Under the pieces are notes generated by a model, which saw only the letters and a program-made list of their open reading frames with translations, ran no database searches and had not been told where the DNA came from. Below are positions 8,719 to 18,527 of a stretch of DNA of 64,000 nt, piece by piece (position 1 is the first letter of the stretch; each line of letters opens with the position of its first letter). Source of the stretch: Parabacteroides sp. TM07-1AC (lineage in GTDB: Bacteria; Bacteroidota; Bacteroidia; Bacteroidales; Tannerellaceae); NCBI RefSeq assembly GCF_003480915.1, contig NZ_QUKD01000007.1, positions 124,001 through 188,000 on the forward strand, given 5' to 3'. The position numbers and the translations under genes are program-made.

Positions 8719-10041
8719 CTAAATCTTTTTATTCTGCCACGCTGCTTTTTTCAAATAAATTACACTAGCCAATAACAAACCACTATAATAAATCACCTCG
8801 GTCAGGAAACAAATCGCCACCGGAAGGTGTAAACGCATCCCTGCCACATAAATAAAGAGCGTATAAAAGATAAGCGTCACCACCTCCATCGCAAAAGCCG
8901 AACGGGTATTCCCCGTACCTGTCACCCCGTTAAATACGATATTGGCGACGGCAGCGATCAACAAGGCGCCGGAAATAACATAAAGAGAAGGAATGGACGC
9001 CTGTACCAAAGAGGCATCATTCGTATAAATCGACAATATAGCCGATGGGAAAATACAGGCGATAAAAACACAGACGGCTACAATTCCTAATGATATACCG
9101 GCAATCTTGCGAATGATCGGGATAACCTGATCTTTATGTCCGGCACCGATACTATTACTCACAAAAGAGTTGGTTGCCGTAGATAAAGAATTGACAGGAA
9201 TTAGCAGGACGATATACACACTGCGGACAATATTGGCGACCGCCAGTTCCCGTTGCCCCAAGTGTTCTACGGCTACGAAAAGCAAAAAGTAAGTACTTAA
9301 CGATATAAAATACTGCAACATAGTGAATATGGATATATCCAACACACGTCTCAACAATTTGACATCGAACGACCGGAATTGATTCAGTGCATACTTCTTT
9401 ATATCGACCGTCAAACGGGTATAGACCAAAAAGAAAACAATCGACACTCCTTCTGCCGCCACCGAAGCGATAGCCGCTCCCTTAATGCCCATTTCCGGAA
9501 AACCTCCCTTCCCGAATATCAACAGGTAGTCGAGCAACACATTGGTCAAAGCCATCACAATGGCATTCAATGTCAGTACCTTTGTCCGGGTAATACCGAT
9601 GAACAAGGCACGAAACATCACATTCACAAAAGAGAAAAAGAAACCGAACACACGCCAGTCGAGAAACTCTTCCGTTGCCATCAGGATCGTATCGGAAGAG
9701 ATCATCACCCGCATAATATCACCCGCAAAGAAACGGGACAAAGCAAACATCACGGCAGCCAGTGACAAAAGGAAAAATACACCTTGTATCATGACCGGTC
9801 CCACATCTTTATACCGTCGTTCCCCATTCCTTCGTGCCATCACGATCTGCGATCCGGTACTAAAGCCGAATGCAATTGTAAACACACATATATAGTAGAG
9901 TCCTCCCATCGCGGAGGCTCCTAACTCAACTTCGCCTACCCTTCCCAGGAAAGCCGTATCGGTCACATTAATAATGTTCTGTGCCAATAAGCTTAGAAAG
10001 ATAGGGTAACTGACATTCCAGATTTGTTTGTTCGTATACAT
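8719..10041 (-). CDS. MATE-family efflux transporter
   Basis: A 440-aa polytopic membrane protein with the MATE two-bundle pattern. It begins NVSYPIFLSLLAQNIINVTDTAFLGRVGEVELGA, the conserved first helix and loop of the family, and has about twelve hydrophobic segments. It resembles the DinF/NorM branch more than the protein at 4263, with which it shares only general family features. It stands between panD and ffh, separated from panD by a strong terminator, so it is probably transcribed alone. Substrate unknown. Confidence 0.92.
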   Translation of the reverse strand: MYTNKQIWNVSYPIFLSLLAQNIINVTDTAFLGRVGEVELGASAMGGLYYICVFTIAFGFSTGSQIVMARRNGERRYKDVGPVMIQGVFFLLSLAAVMFALSRFFAGDIMRVMISSDTILMATEEFLDWRVFGFFFSFVNVMFRALFIGITRTKVLTLNAIVMALTNVLLDYLLIFGKGGFPEMGIKGAAIASVAAEGVSIVFFLVYTRLTVDIKKYALNQFRSFDVKLLRRVLDISIFTMLQYFISLSTYFLLFVAVEHLGQRELAVANIVRSVYIVLLIPVNSLSTATNSFVSNSIGAGHKDQVIPIIRKIAGISLGIVAVCVFIACIFPSAILSIYTNDASLVQASIPSLYVISGALLIAAVANIVFNGVTGTGNTRSAFAMEVVTLIFYTLFIYVAGMRLHLPVAICFLTEVIYYSGLLLASVIYLKKAAWQNKKI

Positions 10042-10080
10042 ACTCTATAATAATTTCAATAAGAAAACACAGGGTCACAA

Positions 10081-10112
10081 AAAAAGCCCGCCGGCATCCG
10101 GCGAGCTTTTTT
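10081..10112. terminator. Strong GC-rich terminator between panD and the MATE gene
   Basis: GCCCGCCGG, a 3-nt loop and CCGGCGAGC form a 9-bp stem with one wobble, flanked by an A-run and a T-run. It can stop transcription in either direction; here it ends the minus-strand panC-panD transcript. Confidence 0.88.
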
Positions 10113-10152
10113 ATTCTTGTTTCTAAAACATTTCAATTGCTGCTCCGATGCT

Positions 10153-10503
10153 CTATATCAGTCTGTTGGTTGCTGTATCAGGAAACACAACAGCCGGTTT
10201 AAATGTTTTGGCTTCTTCAAAATCCATCATGGCGTACGACATGATAATAATGATATCCCCAGGCTGGGCCTTTCGGGCTGCTGCGCCGTTCAGACAAATC
10301 ACGCCTGAGCCTCGCTCGCCTTTAATGATATACGTTTCAAAACGTTCACCGTTATTGTTGTTCACAATAGCCACCTTTTCATTCGGAATCAGATTGGCGG
10401 CATCCAGCAGATCTTCATCGATAGTGATACTACCGATATAATTCAGATTGGCTTCCGTTACCGTCACCCGGTGAATCTTTGATTTAACTACCTCTATAAA
10501 CAT
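10153..10503 (-). CDS. panD: Aspartate 1-decarboxylase (proenzyme)
   Basis: Makes beta-alanine from L-aspartate for pantothenate synthesis. The chosen start gives 116 aa beginning [20 protein letters not shown], the usual PanD N-terminus. A frame extension of 17 residues upstream is unlike the family. The self-cleavage site is G24-S25 in NYIGSIT, where serine becomes the pyruvoyl cofactor. K9, H11 and R12 around the active site and the later NGAAAR motif are present. It lies 169 nt downstream of panC on the same strand, the two joining beta-alanine supply to its condensation with pantoate. The spacer holds a small repeat cluster. Confidence 0.96.
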   Translation of the reverse strand: MFIEVVKSKIHRVTVTEANLNYIGSITIDEDLLDAANLIPNEKVAIVNNNNGERFETYIIKGERGSGVICLNGAAARKAQPGDIIIIMSYAMMDFEEAKTFKPAVVFPDTATNRLI

Positions 10504-10565
10504 ACGATATGACTTTTTTTGTTTCAAATCCACAGATATAGAACTACGAGCCATCTTGTTTCAAA

Positions 10566-10651
10566 TGTTTCCTCCGGACAAAACTATATTTTCTCCTAGA
10601 AGAAACTATATTTTCTCCCGCACAAAACAATAGTTTCTTCGGGAGGAAACA
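10566..10651. repeat. Composite repeat between panC and panD
   Basis: The outer 10-bp arms TGTTTCCTCC (10566-10575) and GGAGGAAACA (10642-10651) are perfect inverted repeats. Between them AAACTATATTTTCTCC occurs twice (10581-10596, 10603-10618) with a 22-nt period, and AATAGTTTCTTC is a related inverted piece. It looks like a small dispersed intergenic repeat rather than chance. Confidence 0.6.
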
Positions 10652-10672
10652 AAACAAATCCTATATCAACTT

Positions 10673-11512
10673 TCAATATTTAATATTATCGATCAGACGG
10701 ACATCCCCGCAATATACAGTGATACATCCTACCGGATAAGTCGTATCTGACCAATTTTTAATCGACTCCATCGTGTATCCGTCTACGATCTCGTAGTATT
10801 CAACACGCATAACAGGATCCGCATTGATCGTATTCACTACATAATCAATCACCTCCTGCACGCTTTTTCCGGCTGCAAAGTTAGTACTTTCTTTTAACGT
10901 ACGTGCAATCAGGGGCGCTTTTTGACGTTGTTCCGGCGTTAATCGGACATTACGGCTGCTCAGGGCCAGCCCGTCGGCTTCACGAAGGATCGGGCAGGCA
11001 TTAATTTTTACCGGAATGTTCAACTGTTTCACCATCGCACGGATCACGGCGATCTGCTGGAAATCCTTTTCCCCGAAATAAGCATTATCCGGTTCTACGG
11101 CATAAAAAAGTTTGCTGACGATTTGGGCAACACCGTTAAAGTGTCCCGGACGGCGAGCTCCTTCCATTACTGCCGATACGGTTCCAAAGTCAAAAGTACG
11201 TGTATCCGGTTCAGGATACATTTCCGCTTCCGTCGGAGCAAATACATAATTACAACCGGCCGGTTCCAATAATGCACAGTCATTATCCAACGTACGCGGA
11301 TAAGTGGCGAGGTCATTTTTGTCATTAAACTGGGTCGGATTCACGAAGATGCTGACAACGCATACATCGTTTTCTTCTACACAACGCTTAACCAGGCTCA
11401 AGTGTCCGTTATGTAATGCTCCCATGGTGGGAACAAAGCCTATTTTCCTGTTATGTTGCCTTTCTTCGGCAAGATAACGCTTCAATTCTTGGATGCTGTT
11501 TACTATTTTCAT
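10673..11512 (-). CDS. panC: Pantoate--beta-alanine ligase (pantothenate synthetase)
   Basis: A 279-aa enzyme that condenses pantoate and beta-alanine using ATP. The ATP-binding HIGH-type motif is in [13 protein letters not shown] and the KMSKS-like loop in [14 protein letters not shown]. Substrate-binding FVNPTQFND and YFGEKDFQQ are also present. I use the ATG giving [11 protein letters not shown]; an upstream in-frame start would add 11 residues not found in the family. It is transcribed divergently from the starch-synthase-like gene and precedes panD. panB is not in the window. Confidence 0.96.
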   Translation of the reverse strand: MKIVNSIQELKRYLAEERQHNRKIGFVPTMGALHNGHLSLVKRCVEENDVCVVSIFVNPTQFNDKNDLATYPRTLDNDCALLEPAGCNYVFAPTEAEMYPEPDTRTFDFGTVSAVMEGARRPGHFNGVAQIVSKLFYAVEPDNAYFGEKDFQQIAVIRAMVKQLNIPVKINACPILREADGLALSSRNVRLTPEQRQKAPLIARTLKESTNFAAGKSVQEVIDYVVNTINADPVMRVEYYEIVDGYTMESIKNWSDTTYPVGCITVYCGDVRLIDNIKY

Positions 11513-11577
11513 CTTTTTTAGATGCTTATTGACGGTGCAAAGCAAATAAATAATTACCGTAAATGAAAGAAATTTAT

Positions 11578-11585
11578 TATCTTTG
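11578..11585 (+). promoter_or_regulatory. -7 promoter box of the starch-synthase-like gene
   Basis: TATCTTTG, an exact TAnnTTTG match, lies 28 nt upstream of the ATG at 11614. It argues against the in-frame start at 11563, which would precede the promoter. Confidence 0.55.
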
Positions 11586-11613
11586 TGCCGTCTTTATAAA
11601 ACTAGTTTACAGA

Positions 11614-12432
11614 ATGGATGCAAAAAAAATCTTGTTTATAGCCCAAGAAATAACACCCTACCTTCCCGAATCTGAGATTGCAACGATATGCAGGAATCTG
11701 CCGCAAGGCATTCAGGAGCGTGGTCGCGAGATCAGAACTTTCATGCCCAAATTCGGAAATATCAACGAGCGACGCAATCAGTTGCACGAAGTGATCCGCC
11801 TGTCGGGTATGAACCTTATCATTGATGATACGGACCATCCGTTGATCATTAAGGTAGCATCCATTCAGGCCGCACGCATGCAAGTGTACTTCATTGATAA
11901 TGAAGACTTCTTCCAGCGTAAACATACTGTTTGCGATGAAAATGGGAATGATTATGAGGATAACGACGACCGTTCTATCTTCTATGTACGTGGTGTATTG
12001 GAAACAGTGAAAAAACTTCGCTGGATCCCGGATGTGATTCATTGTCACGGATGGATGTCTGCGCTGACTGCATTATACATAAAAAGAATGTACGCAGACG
12101 ATCCATGTCTTAAAAATGCAAAAATAGTCTATTCTATTTATAATGATGACTTTAATTCACCGTTAAGAAAAGAACTGGCTCACAAGCTGAAAACTGACGG
12201 TGCAAAAGACAGCGATCTGAAAGGCATCAAAGCTGATACCAGCTTTGTCGGCCTGACTAAACTAGCTATCGATATGGCAGACGGTGTGATACAAGGCAGT
12301 GAAACGATCAACCAGGATATTCTGGATTATATCGCCACTAAAAAGGACACTCCGTTCCTTCCTTATCAATCGCCGGAAACTTATATGGATGCATTCAACG
12401 AATTTTACGATGTCGTATTAGATTCTAAATAA
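11614..12432 (+). CDS. Starch/glycogen synthase-like protein, N-terminal (GT5) domain only
   Basis: A 272-aa protein resembling only the N-terminal Rossmann domain of GT5 glycogen/starch synthases: KILFIAQEITPYLPESEIA at the start and DVIHCHGWMSAL (the GT5 DWQ/HGW segment) near residue 140. Two things depart from active GlgA. The ADP-glucose-binding KxGG motif is replaced by PESE (about 18-21), and the whole C-terminal nucleotide-binding domain is absent. It is thus probably not a self-sufficient synthase; it could be a regulatory or scaffolding paralogue. The DUF4270 lipoprotein gene follows 11 nt later in the same operon, and a true glycogen operon lies convergent downstream. Confidence 0.8.
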   Translation: MDAKKILFIAQEITPYLPESEIATICRNLPQGIQERGREIRTFMPKFGNINERRNQLHEVIRLSGMNLIIDDTDHPLIIKVASIQAARMQVYFIDNEDFFQRKHTVCDENGNDYEDNDDRSIFYVRGVLETVKKLRWIPDVIHCHGWMSALTALYIKRMYADDPCLKNAKIVYSIYNDDFNSPLRKELAHKLKTDGAKDSDLKGIKADTSFVGLTKLAIDMADGVIQGSETINQDILDYIATKKDTPFLPYQSPETYMDAFNEFYDVVLDSK

Positions 12433-12443
12433 GTGAGAGAAAA

Positions 12444-13826
12444 ATGATGAATATCAAGCCTTTATTAATTGGCCTGGGCTTGGGAATAACAATCCTGAGT
12501 GGGTGTAGTGATGATTTGAATCTGGTTGGCTCGACAATTCAGCCTGACGGAGACCAAATGCCCGTATATGTAGATACCTTTCAGATGCAAGCGACAACCT
12601 TGCTGATGGATTCGGTATATGCAAGAACTACTAATGGACTACTCGGCGAGTTTTATGATCCGTTATATGGTAATGTGAAATCTGATTACATCTGCCAGTT
12701 CTACTGTCCGGATGATTTCAAATTCCAACAGAAACCAATCAACGGTCAGATTGACTCTGTCGAATTTAATATTATCTATCAAAACGGAGCTTGGGTGGGT
12801 GATTCATTAGCTCCTATGCGCGTTCAAATATATGAGATAAACAAAGAACCGGAAAGGGATTTTTATACAAACTTCGATCCGCTGGAATATTGCGATATGC
12901 AGAAGTCACTGGGTATGCAGACGTATACGGCATACGACAACTCGGTGCCCGACAGTGTTCGTTATGCTGTGAATTCACAAGGTGATTCTACTTATATTCC
13001 GACCATTACAATCCGAATGCCGAAGGACTTTGGTCAGAAGTTCTATGATGAATCAGTCAATAATCCCGGAACATTCTCCAGTCAGGAAAATTTCAATAAA
13101 TTCTTCCAGGGCTTATATGTAACAAACACATACGGTAGTGGAAATATTCTGCAGATCAGCTATTCTTCGATTTCTATCTATTACAAATATTCATTGAAGG
13201 GTAGCCAGGGACAGGATTCCACGGCACGTGCCAGTGAAACGTTCAATGTAACCAAAGAAGTTTTACAGTTGAATCGTTTCAAGAATACAGATTTGACTCC
13301 GCTGTTGCAGCCAAATGATTCGATCACCTATCTGAAAACTCCTGCCGGTGTATATACGCAGTTGACTATTCCGGCTAAGGATATTGTAGAGAGAATTGGA
13401 GACCGCGTTATCAATAATATACCTTTGACAATAAAAGCGTTGCCTCAGGAAGACTGGCAATGGGCATTGAGTGCTCCGGCTAATTTATTATTGTTGCCTA
13501 AAGACTCTTTAGCAACTTTCTTTGTCAATAATAAAATAGAAGACAGCAAAACAGCATTCCGTGCCAGCTATAACTCCAGCAGTCGTTCTTATTCATTTGG
13601 AAACGTCTCTAATTTGATGCAGGAACATATAAAGAACAATCCGGATAAAGATATGGTATTGCTTTTGGTGCCTGTTGAACGCATTACAGCTCAAAATGAT
13701 AGTTACTGGGGAAATTCCCAACCGTACACAACGGCAATAAACAACTATTTATTGCCTTCCGGTGTAAAGTTGCTTAAAACAGAGGATGCTACACGGATCA
13801 TTATAACAACAACAGATTACAAGTAG
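12444..13826 (+). CDS. DUF4270 family lipoprotein
   Basis: A 460-aa protein with a lipoprotein signal peptide (lipobox ILSGC, Cys21). The rest is soluble and beta-rich, with the DUF4270 (PF14092) features: a PVYVDTFQMQATTLLMDSVY segment and then the GEFYDPLYGNVKSDYICQFY segment near residues 65-90. The family is confined to Bacteroidetes and its function is not established. It would sit in the outer membrane or periplasm. It is co-transcribed with the starch-synthase-like gene upstream, and its 3' end is separated from the convergent GH57 gene by a shared terminator. Confidence 0.85.
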   Translation: MMNIKPLLIGLGLGITILSGCSDDLNLVGSTIQPDGDQMPVYVDTFQMQATTLLMDSVYARTTNGLLGEFYDPLYGNVKSDYICQFYCPDDFKFQQKPINGQIDSVEFNIIYQNGAWVGDSLAPMRVQIYEINKEPERDFYTNFDPLEYCDMQKSLGMQTYTAYDNSVPDSVRYAVNSQGDSTYIPTITIRMPKDFGQKFYDESVNNPGTFSSQENFNKFFQGLYVTNTYGSGNILQISYSSISIYYKYSLKGSQGQDSTARASETFNVTKEVLQLNRFKNTDLTPLLQPNDSITYLKTPAGVYTQLTIPAKDIVERIGDRVINNIPLTIKALPQEDWQWALSAPANLLLLPKDSLATFFVNNKIEDSKTAFRASYNSSSRSYSFGNVSNLMQEHIKNNPDKDMVLLLVPVERITAQNDSYWGNSQPYTTAINNYLLPSGVKLLKTEDATRIIITTTDYK

Positions 13827-13841
13827 TAATTTTAAAGTCAT

Positions 13842-13879
13842 AAAAAAACGGATAATCTAAAAAGATTATCCGTTTTTTT
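13842..13879. terminator. Bidirectional terminator
   Basis: A perfect 17-bp stem with a 4-nt loop (13859-13862): an A7 run then CGGATAATCT, and its complement ending in T7. It lies between the convergent DUF4270 and GH57 genes and serves both. Confidence 0.93.
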
Positions 13880-13890
13880 ATAGCATAATT

Positions 13891-15195
13891 TTATTTTTCA
13901 GACTTCTTAGCAAGCTTTTTCTTCAGCTTATCAACTTCTTTCTGAAGCGTTTCGATCTCTATTCCCTGATTCTTGATCGTTGTCAGCAGAGAGTTTAATT
14001 CTTCATTGTCCACATCGATCGGATACAGAGCATTGACACGACTTATAAAATCACCCAGGATATTCATATAGTTCGTAAATGCATCGTACGGAGAATCATA
14101 AATACCGCGATTCAACCAAATACCCGTATTCTTTGTAGTCATGAAACGGAAATTATTACTTGCCTGCAGATAATCCCAATCTTGCTTGATACGACGATCG
14201 TCAGACAGATGGACACGTTCTGCTACACTATACAGCTTATTGAATGCTTCACGCTGCATCACGTTACCTAACCAGCAACTAGTATCTCTTTCTTCATCTA
14301 TCCATGACATTGGATAAGGTACATCGATCTGATCTACTGATTTCAACTTTGTAATGATATCCGTCGGTGTAGAGAATGTAATACCTCTTTCTTTCGCACA
14401 TGCCGGCAATGCTTTGATAAAGCTCAATATATTAGAAGACAACGGTTGTGCAATACCCAAAGCACCAAGCTCCATAAAAATATTGATCACCTGCTCTTCT
14501 TCAGGAAATGCAGCAACCCAATCCATATATTTATCAGCAAATAACGGATACTCACTCCAGTCAGAATTAGAGAAACGCAGACTGATATCATCCGACAACT
14601 TGAAATCACGAAGCAGAAGCTTCAGATTAGGATTGTAAGCGCAATGATATAAATAATGAGCGCTCTTCCAGCCTAATACATGCTTAGCACCTTCCGTCAG
14701 CATACCTTTAAATCCCATACTGGCAACCAAGGCACCGATGTCATTCGAATAAATCAAGCTTGAATTACGGAATACCTTCGGAGTCTGTCCGAATACCTGT
14801 TTGATCTTTTTCTTCATACGGTCTACTTCCTCCCGGAAACACTCCTCGTTAGCCAATGAAGACAAACCATGTGAATAAGGTTCACACAAAAATTCGCAGC
14901 AACCGGTTTCATTCAACTGATGCAACAATTCGATCACTCTAGGAGCATACACTTCCAACTGTTCCATTGCCACACCTGAAATTGAAAATGCCACTTTAAA
15001 TGCTCCGTTATTTTCTTTTGCCATTTCAAGCAAGGTTGTCAGAGCAGGAATATACGAACGTTCTGCAATATCACTGATACTGCGTTCGTTTTCATAATCA
15101 TCATAATAGTAATGATCGGTACCTATATCAAAGCAGCGATAACGTTTCAGATGAATAATTTGATGTATTTCAAAATAAAGACAGATTGTTTTCAT
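13891..15195 (-). CDS. GH57 family alpha-amylase-type glycosidase
   Basis: A 434-aa cytosolic protein of glycoside hydrolase family 57 (alpha-amylases, 4-alpha-glucanotransferases, branching enzymes). Region 1 shows as CLYFEIHQ at the start, and CEFLCEPYSHGL and the KVFRNSSLIYSNDI segment follow the family pattern. The last about 30 residues (LLTTIKNQGIEIETLQKEVDKLKKKLAKK) form a coiled coil. It is the third gene of a minus-strand operon after a debranching enzyme and a GT4 transferase, 17 nt from the latter. That places it in intracellular glycogen turnover, with hydrolysis or transglycosylation of alpha-1,4-glucan the likely role. Confidence 0.9.
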   Translation of the reverse strand: MKTICLYFEIHQIIHLKRYRCFDIGTDHYYYDDYENERSISDIAERSYIPALTTLLEMAKENNGAFKVAFSISGVAMEQLEVYAPRVIELLHQLNETGCCEFLCEPYSHGLSSLANEECFREEVDRMKKKIKQVFGQTPKVFRNSSLIYSNDIGALVASMGFKGMLTEGAKHVLGWKSAHYLYHCAYNPNLKLLLRDFKLSDDISLRFSNSDWSEYPLFADKYMDWVAAFPEEEQVINIFMELGALGIAQPLSSNILSFIKALPACAKERGITFSTPTDIITKLKSVDQIDVPYPMSWIDEERDTSCWLGNVMQREAFNKLYSVAERVHLSDDRRIKQDWDYLQASNNFRFMTTKNTGIWLNRGIYDSPYDAFTNYMNILGDFISRVNALYPIDVDNEELNSLLTTIKNQGIEIETLQKEVDKLKKKLAKKSEK

Positions 15196-15212
15196 ATCTA
15201 GTTATTGTTTTA

Positions 15213-16481
15213 TTATTTACCGTAATTCTTTAAAACATCCTCGTAAAGTGCGCGGATTCGCAAACCGACTTTTTCCCATGTAATGCTGTCGACCTCCTTC
15301 TTTCCTTCTTCCTGAAGATATTTGAAAAGAGACTCGTTCGTACAAATAGAATAAATAGCATCGGCCATTGCATTGATATCCCAATAATCCGTTTTAATCA
15401 CTTTATCAAGAATTTCACCGCATCCGGACTGCTTTGAGATAATAGAAGGCGTTCCGCACTGCATAGCTTCCAATGGAGCAATACCAAAAGGTTCGGAAAC
15501 GGAAGGCATCACGAACACATCACTGTTTTTATACGCTTCATACACCTGGCGTCCGCGCTGGAAACCCGGGAAATGGAAACGGTCGGCAATACCACGTTCG
15601 GCAGCCATATTGATCATGGCATTCAGCATATCACCCGAACCCGCCATTACGAAGCGAATGTTGCGTGAACGCTTCAACACTAAAGCCGCTGCTTCAACAA
15701 AGTATTCCGGTCCTTTCTGCATGGTAATACGTCCAAGGAACGTAACCACTTTTTCTTTCGGATGCTCCGGACGAGGTATATCCAGCAATTCCTGCGAAAG
15801 CGGATAAACCGCATTGTGCATAGCAAAACATTTACGAGGATCCTGGTGATATTCACGGATAACCGTCTGACGAGTCAGTTCCGATACACACATGATACAA
15901 TCTGCATGATCCATACCGTTCTTCTCCATCGCATATACGGTTGGATTCACCTTTCCGCGTGAACGGTCGAAATCGGTAGCATGAACATGGATACACAAAG
16001 GTTTCCCGCTCACTAATTTGGCGTGTACGCCTGCCGGATAGGTCAACCAGTCATGTGCATGAATGATATCGAATTGCTGCTGTCGCGCAATAACACCGGC
16101 TATGATAGAAAAATTATTGATCTCGTCATGAAGATTCCCCGGATAACCTCCGGCAAACTCCATACACCCCAGATCATTGACATGCATGTGAGAGAAATCG
16201 GCATAAATATGGTCGCGGAAAGCATAATACTGTTCCGGGGTCATATAATGAGGCAGTCGCGACTTGAGATAATTATAATCAACATCACGCCACACAACAG
16301 GTACCTGATTCATACCTATGATGTTCAAAAAGCCTTCTTCTTCTCCGGTCGGCTTCGGAAGACAGAAAGTCGTTTCCACATCTCCCTGCAAACTCAATCC
16401 TTTAGTGATACCATAAGATGCAACTGCAAGACCACCATATATTTTGGGAGGAAATTCCCATCCAAACATTAATACTTTCAT
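15213..16481 (-). CDS. GT4 glycosyltransferase, probable glycogen synthase
   Basis: A 422-aa GT-B fold transferase. The N-terminus MKVLMFGWEFPPKIYGGLAVASYGIT carries the glycine-rich acceptor/nucleotide loop, followed by DIIHAHDWLTYPAG. The C-terminal GT1/GT4 domain has the donor-binding E-x7-E motif in SEPFGIAPLEAMQCG and FLGRITMQKGPEYFVEA. Members in this genomic setting are annotated as glycogen synthases acting on sugar-nucleotide donors. The operon order is debranching enzyme, this gene, then GH57. Unlike the GT5-like protein at 11614 it has both domains and is the more credible chain-extending enzyme. Confidence 0.88.
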   Translation of the reverse strand: MKVLMFGWEFPPKIYGGLAVASYGITKGLSLQGDVETTFCLPKPTGEEEGFLNIIGMNQVPVVWRDVDYNYLKSRLPHYMTPEQYYAFRDHIYADFSHMHVNDLGCMEFAGGYPGNLHDEINNFSIIAGVIARQQQFDIIHAHDWLTYPAGVHAKLVSGKPLCIHVHATDFDRSRGKVNPTVYAMEKNGMDHADCIMCVSELTRQTVIREYHQDPRKCFAMHNAVYPLSQELLDIPRPEHPKEKVVTFLGRITMQKGPEYFVEAAALVLKRSRNIRFVMAGSGDMLNAMINMAAERGIADRFHFPGFQRGRQVYEAYKNSDVFVMPSVSEPFGIAPLEAMQCGTPSIISKQSGCGEILDKVIKTDYWDINAMADAIYSICTNESLFKYLQEEGKKEVDSITWEKVGLRIRALYEDVLKNYGK

Positions 16482-16495
16482 ATTGGCTCCTCCTA

Positions 16496-18436
16496 TTAAT
16501 AATTGTATTTACTCAATAAATATAACACTCGCAATATTTCTGCCACATTCATAGCAAAAGAAACAGCACCGCGTCCTTTGAAAGGAGGATTACCATCAAA
16601 CAGTTCTGAAATAGAACCGATACAGTGAGATGACATTTCATCTTCATAACCAATCAAATAGCGTTCAATAAAGCCCAGGGCACTCATTTTATAAATACGA
16701 AGATAAGCTTCGAAATAAAAACCTGCCAACCAAGGCCATGCAGTACCCTGATGATAAGCATAATCGCGCTGAATCTGAGCACCTACATAATTCGGATTAT
16801 AACCTCCGCTCTTCGGGCTCAACGAACGAAGACCTTTTGGCGTAAGCAATTCCTTCGTTACAATATCAAGCACTCCTTTTTTCTGACTGGCATTCAAAGG
16901 AGAGTAATCAAAAGCTACGGCAAATATCATATTAGGACGTACACTCCAGTCCATCATATTTCCATCCACATAGTCTAATAAATAACCGTACTCGTTCAAA
17001 AATGTTTCCACAAACGACTTGCCGCTTCTTTCTGCCAAAGCAGACAATTCTGTGCTTAAATTTTCATTTCCGGCTTCGCCCAGTAATTCACCGGTAAAGC
17101 GTAGGGCGTTATACCATAAAGTATTTATTTCTACGACAAAACCAGTTCTCGGTATTACAGGCCGGTCGTTGACGGTAGAGTTCATCCATGTAACGGCCTT
17201 CTCCGTTCCGCGAGCATACAGCAAACCGTTGTCGAGTAAAGACAAATTAGGATGTTTGTTGCTGCGAATAAATGCCATGATATCTTCCAACAATACACCA
17301 TATTTCTCACGACATGCATCACGCGACACCATTTTAGCATACTGCTGGATACACCACACAGCCCAAAGCAAAATGTCAGGATGCTCCATTTCATAGATTC
17401 TCAGGTCGCTTGGCTCATTATTCATGAAAGCATACACAGCTTTACGGGCTGTTTCCATCACGACTTCATATTTAGACTTTTCGTCGATAGCCAGCGTCAG
17501 TCCCGGCAAAGATATAAACATGTCGCGAGCGCGGCACTTGAACCAGGGATAACCGGCCAGGATATAATATTCACCACCTTGCTTATTCAAAAATTGGTGG
17601 GCAGCATTGATCAGACAATGTTTGAATGTGTCGCGCGGAGTACGCTCTTCCATCTCTTCTTCAAATGTCTTTTTCAACGCACGTGTATTCGTCTCGGAAA
17701 CACCGCCGGAGAAAACGACACTTTCACCTTTCTTTATATCTACTTCAAAATATCCGGGCACATAGAGATCTTCATTAAAATCATATCCTCTCTCCTGCTC
17801 TTTCGGATATTCGATACCTCGATACCAGTCCGGTTGAAAATGAAACTCATTCTTTTTATTTAACTGCATATACAATTCGGGATATCCCGGATACATACAT
17901 GTCTTGATACCGTTTGTGACAACCTGATACTCACGACTGGCCTGGGCATTCTCGTGCGTATACTGACGTACACTGCGAAACGCCAAAAACGGACGTAAGC
18001 GCAACGTTGTAGCAGAATGTGCATCCAGCAGCGTATATCGAATCAAAATTCGGTTTTCGTGATGAACAAAAAGCTTTTCTTTTTTCAAAACAACTCCACC
18101 TACCCTATAGATAGTGGTCGGCACTTTCTCACATTCAAACTCACGGATGTACTTATGTCCGTTCGGACTATAATTATCACCCTGATACTTATGAAGACCT
18201 AAATTAAATTCAGCCCCATGTTGTATAACTGTTTCATCCAACGATGATAACAACACATGGTTTTCATCATCTAGTTCTGGCACCGGAATGACAAGTAATC
18301 CATGATACTTTCGCGTGTTACAATCCGCGATAGTTGTGCAGTGATAGGCTCCCGAACGATTCGTACGAAGAATCTCCCTGGGTAGAGACTCCTCCAGGTT
18401 TGTCATAAGAGTCTTGTCAAATTTAAGATAACTCAT
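16496..18436 (-). CDS. Glycogen debranching enzyme (amylo-alpha-1,6-glucosidase, GH133)
   Basis: A 646-aa protein with an N-terminal beta-sandwich (about 20-250; GLLVIPVPELDDENHVLLSSLDE and IREFECEKVPTTIYRVGG) and a C-terminal (alpha/alpha)6 GDE_C domain (about 270-640). Conserved segments include YPWFKCRARDMFISLPGL, WMNSTVNDRPVIPRTGFVVEIN and YHQGTAWPWLAGFY. It removes alpha-1,6-branches from glycogen limit dextrins in the cytosol. It is the first gene of the minus-strand glycogen operon, 14 nt before the GT4 gene. The promoter at 18496-18527 has good boxes and spacing. Confidence 0.94.
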   Translation of the reverse strand: MSYLKFDKTLMTNLEESLPREILRTNRSGAYHCTTIADCNTRKYHGLLVIPVPELDDENHVLLSSLDETVIQHGAEFNLGLHKYQGDNYSPNGHKYIREFECEKVPTTIYRVGGVVLKKEKLFVHHENRILIRYTLLDAHSATTLRLRPFLAFRSVRQYTHENAQASREYQVVTNGIKTCMYPGYPELYMQLNKKNEFHFQPDWYRGIEYPKEQERGYDFNEDLYVPGYFEVDIKKGESVVFSGGVSETNTRALKKTFEEEMEERTPRDTFKHCLINAAHQFLNKQGGEYYILAGYPWFKCRARDMFISLPGLTLAIDEKSKYEVVMETARKAVYAFMNNEPSDLRIYEMEHPDILLWAVWCIQQYAKMVSRDACREKYGVLLEDIMAFIRSNKHPNLSLLDNGLLYARGTEKAVTWMNSTVNDRPVIPRTGFVVEINTLWYNALRFTGELLGEAGNENLSTELSALAERSGKSFVETFLNEYGYLLDYVDGNMMDWSVRPNMIFAVAFDYSPLNASQKKGVLDIVTKELLTPKGLRSLSPKSGGYNPNYVGAQIQRDYAYHQGTAWPWLAGFYFEAYLRIYKMSALGFIERYLIGYEDEMSSHCIGSISELFDGNPPFKGRGAVSFAMNVAEILRVLYLLSKYNY

Positions 18437-18495
18437 AATTTTATATTTGGTTTTAAGTTTATGCTTATATAATTAAAATGTCATGATATTCCGAT

Positions 18496-18527
18496 CAAAT
18501 GTATCACATAAAAACTAAAAAAACAAA
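18496..18527 (-). promoter_or_regulatory. Promoter of the glycogen operon
   Basis: On the minus strand TTTG (18527-18524) is followed after exactly 20 bp by TACATTTG (18503-18496). Both boxes and the spacing match the Bacteroidetes consensus. The 5' leader would be about 50-60 nt. Confidence 0.72.
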
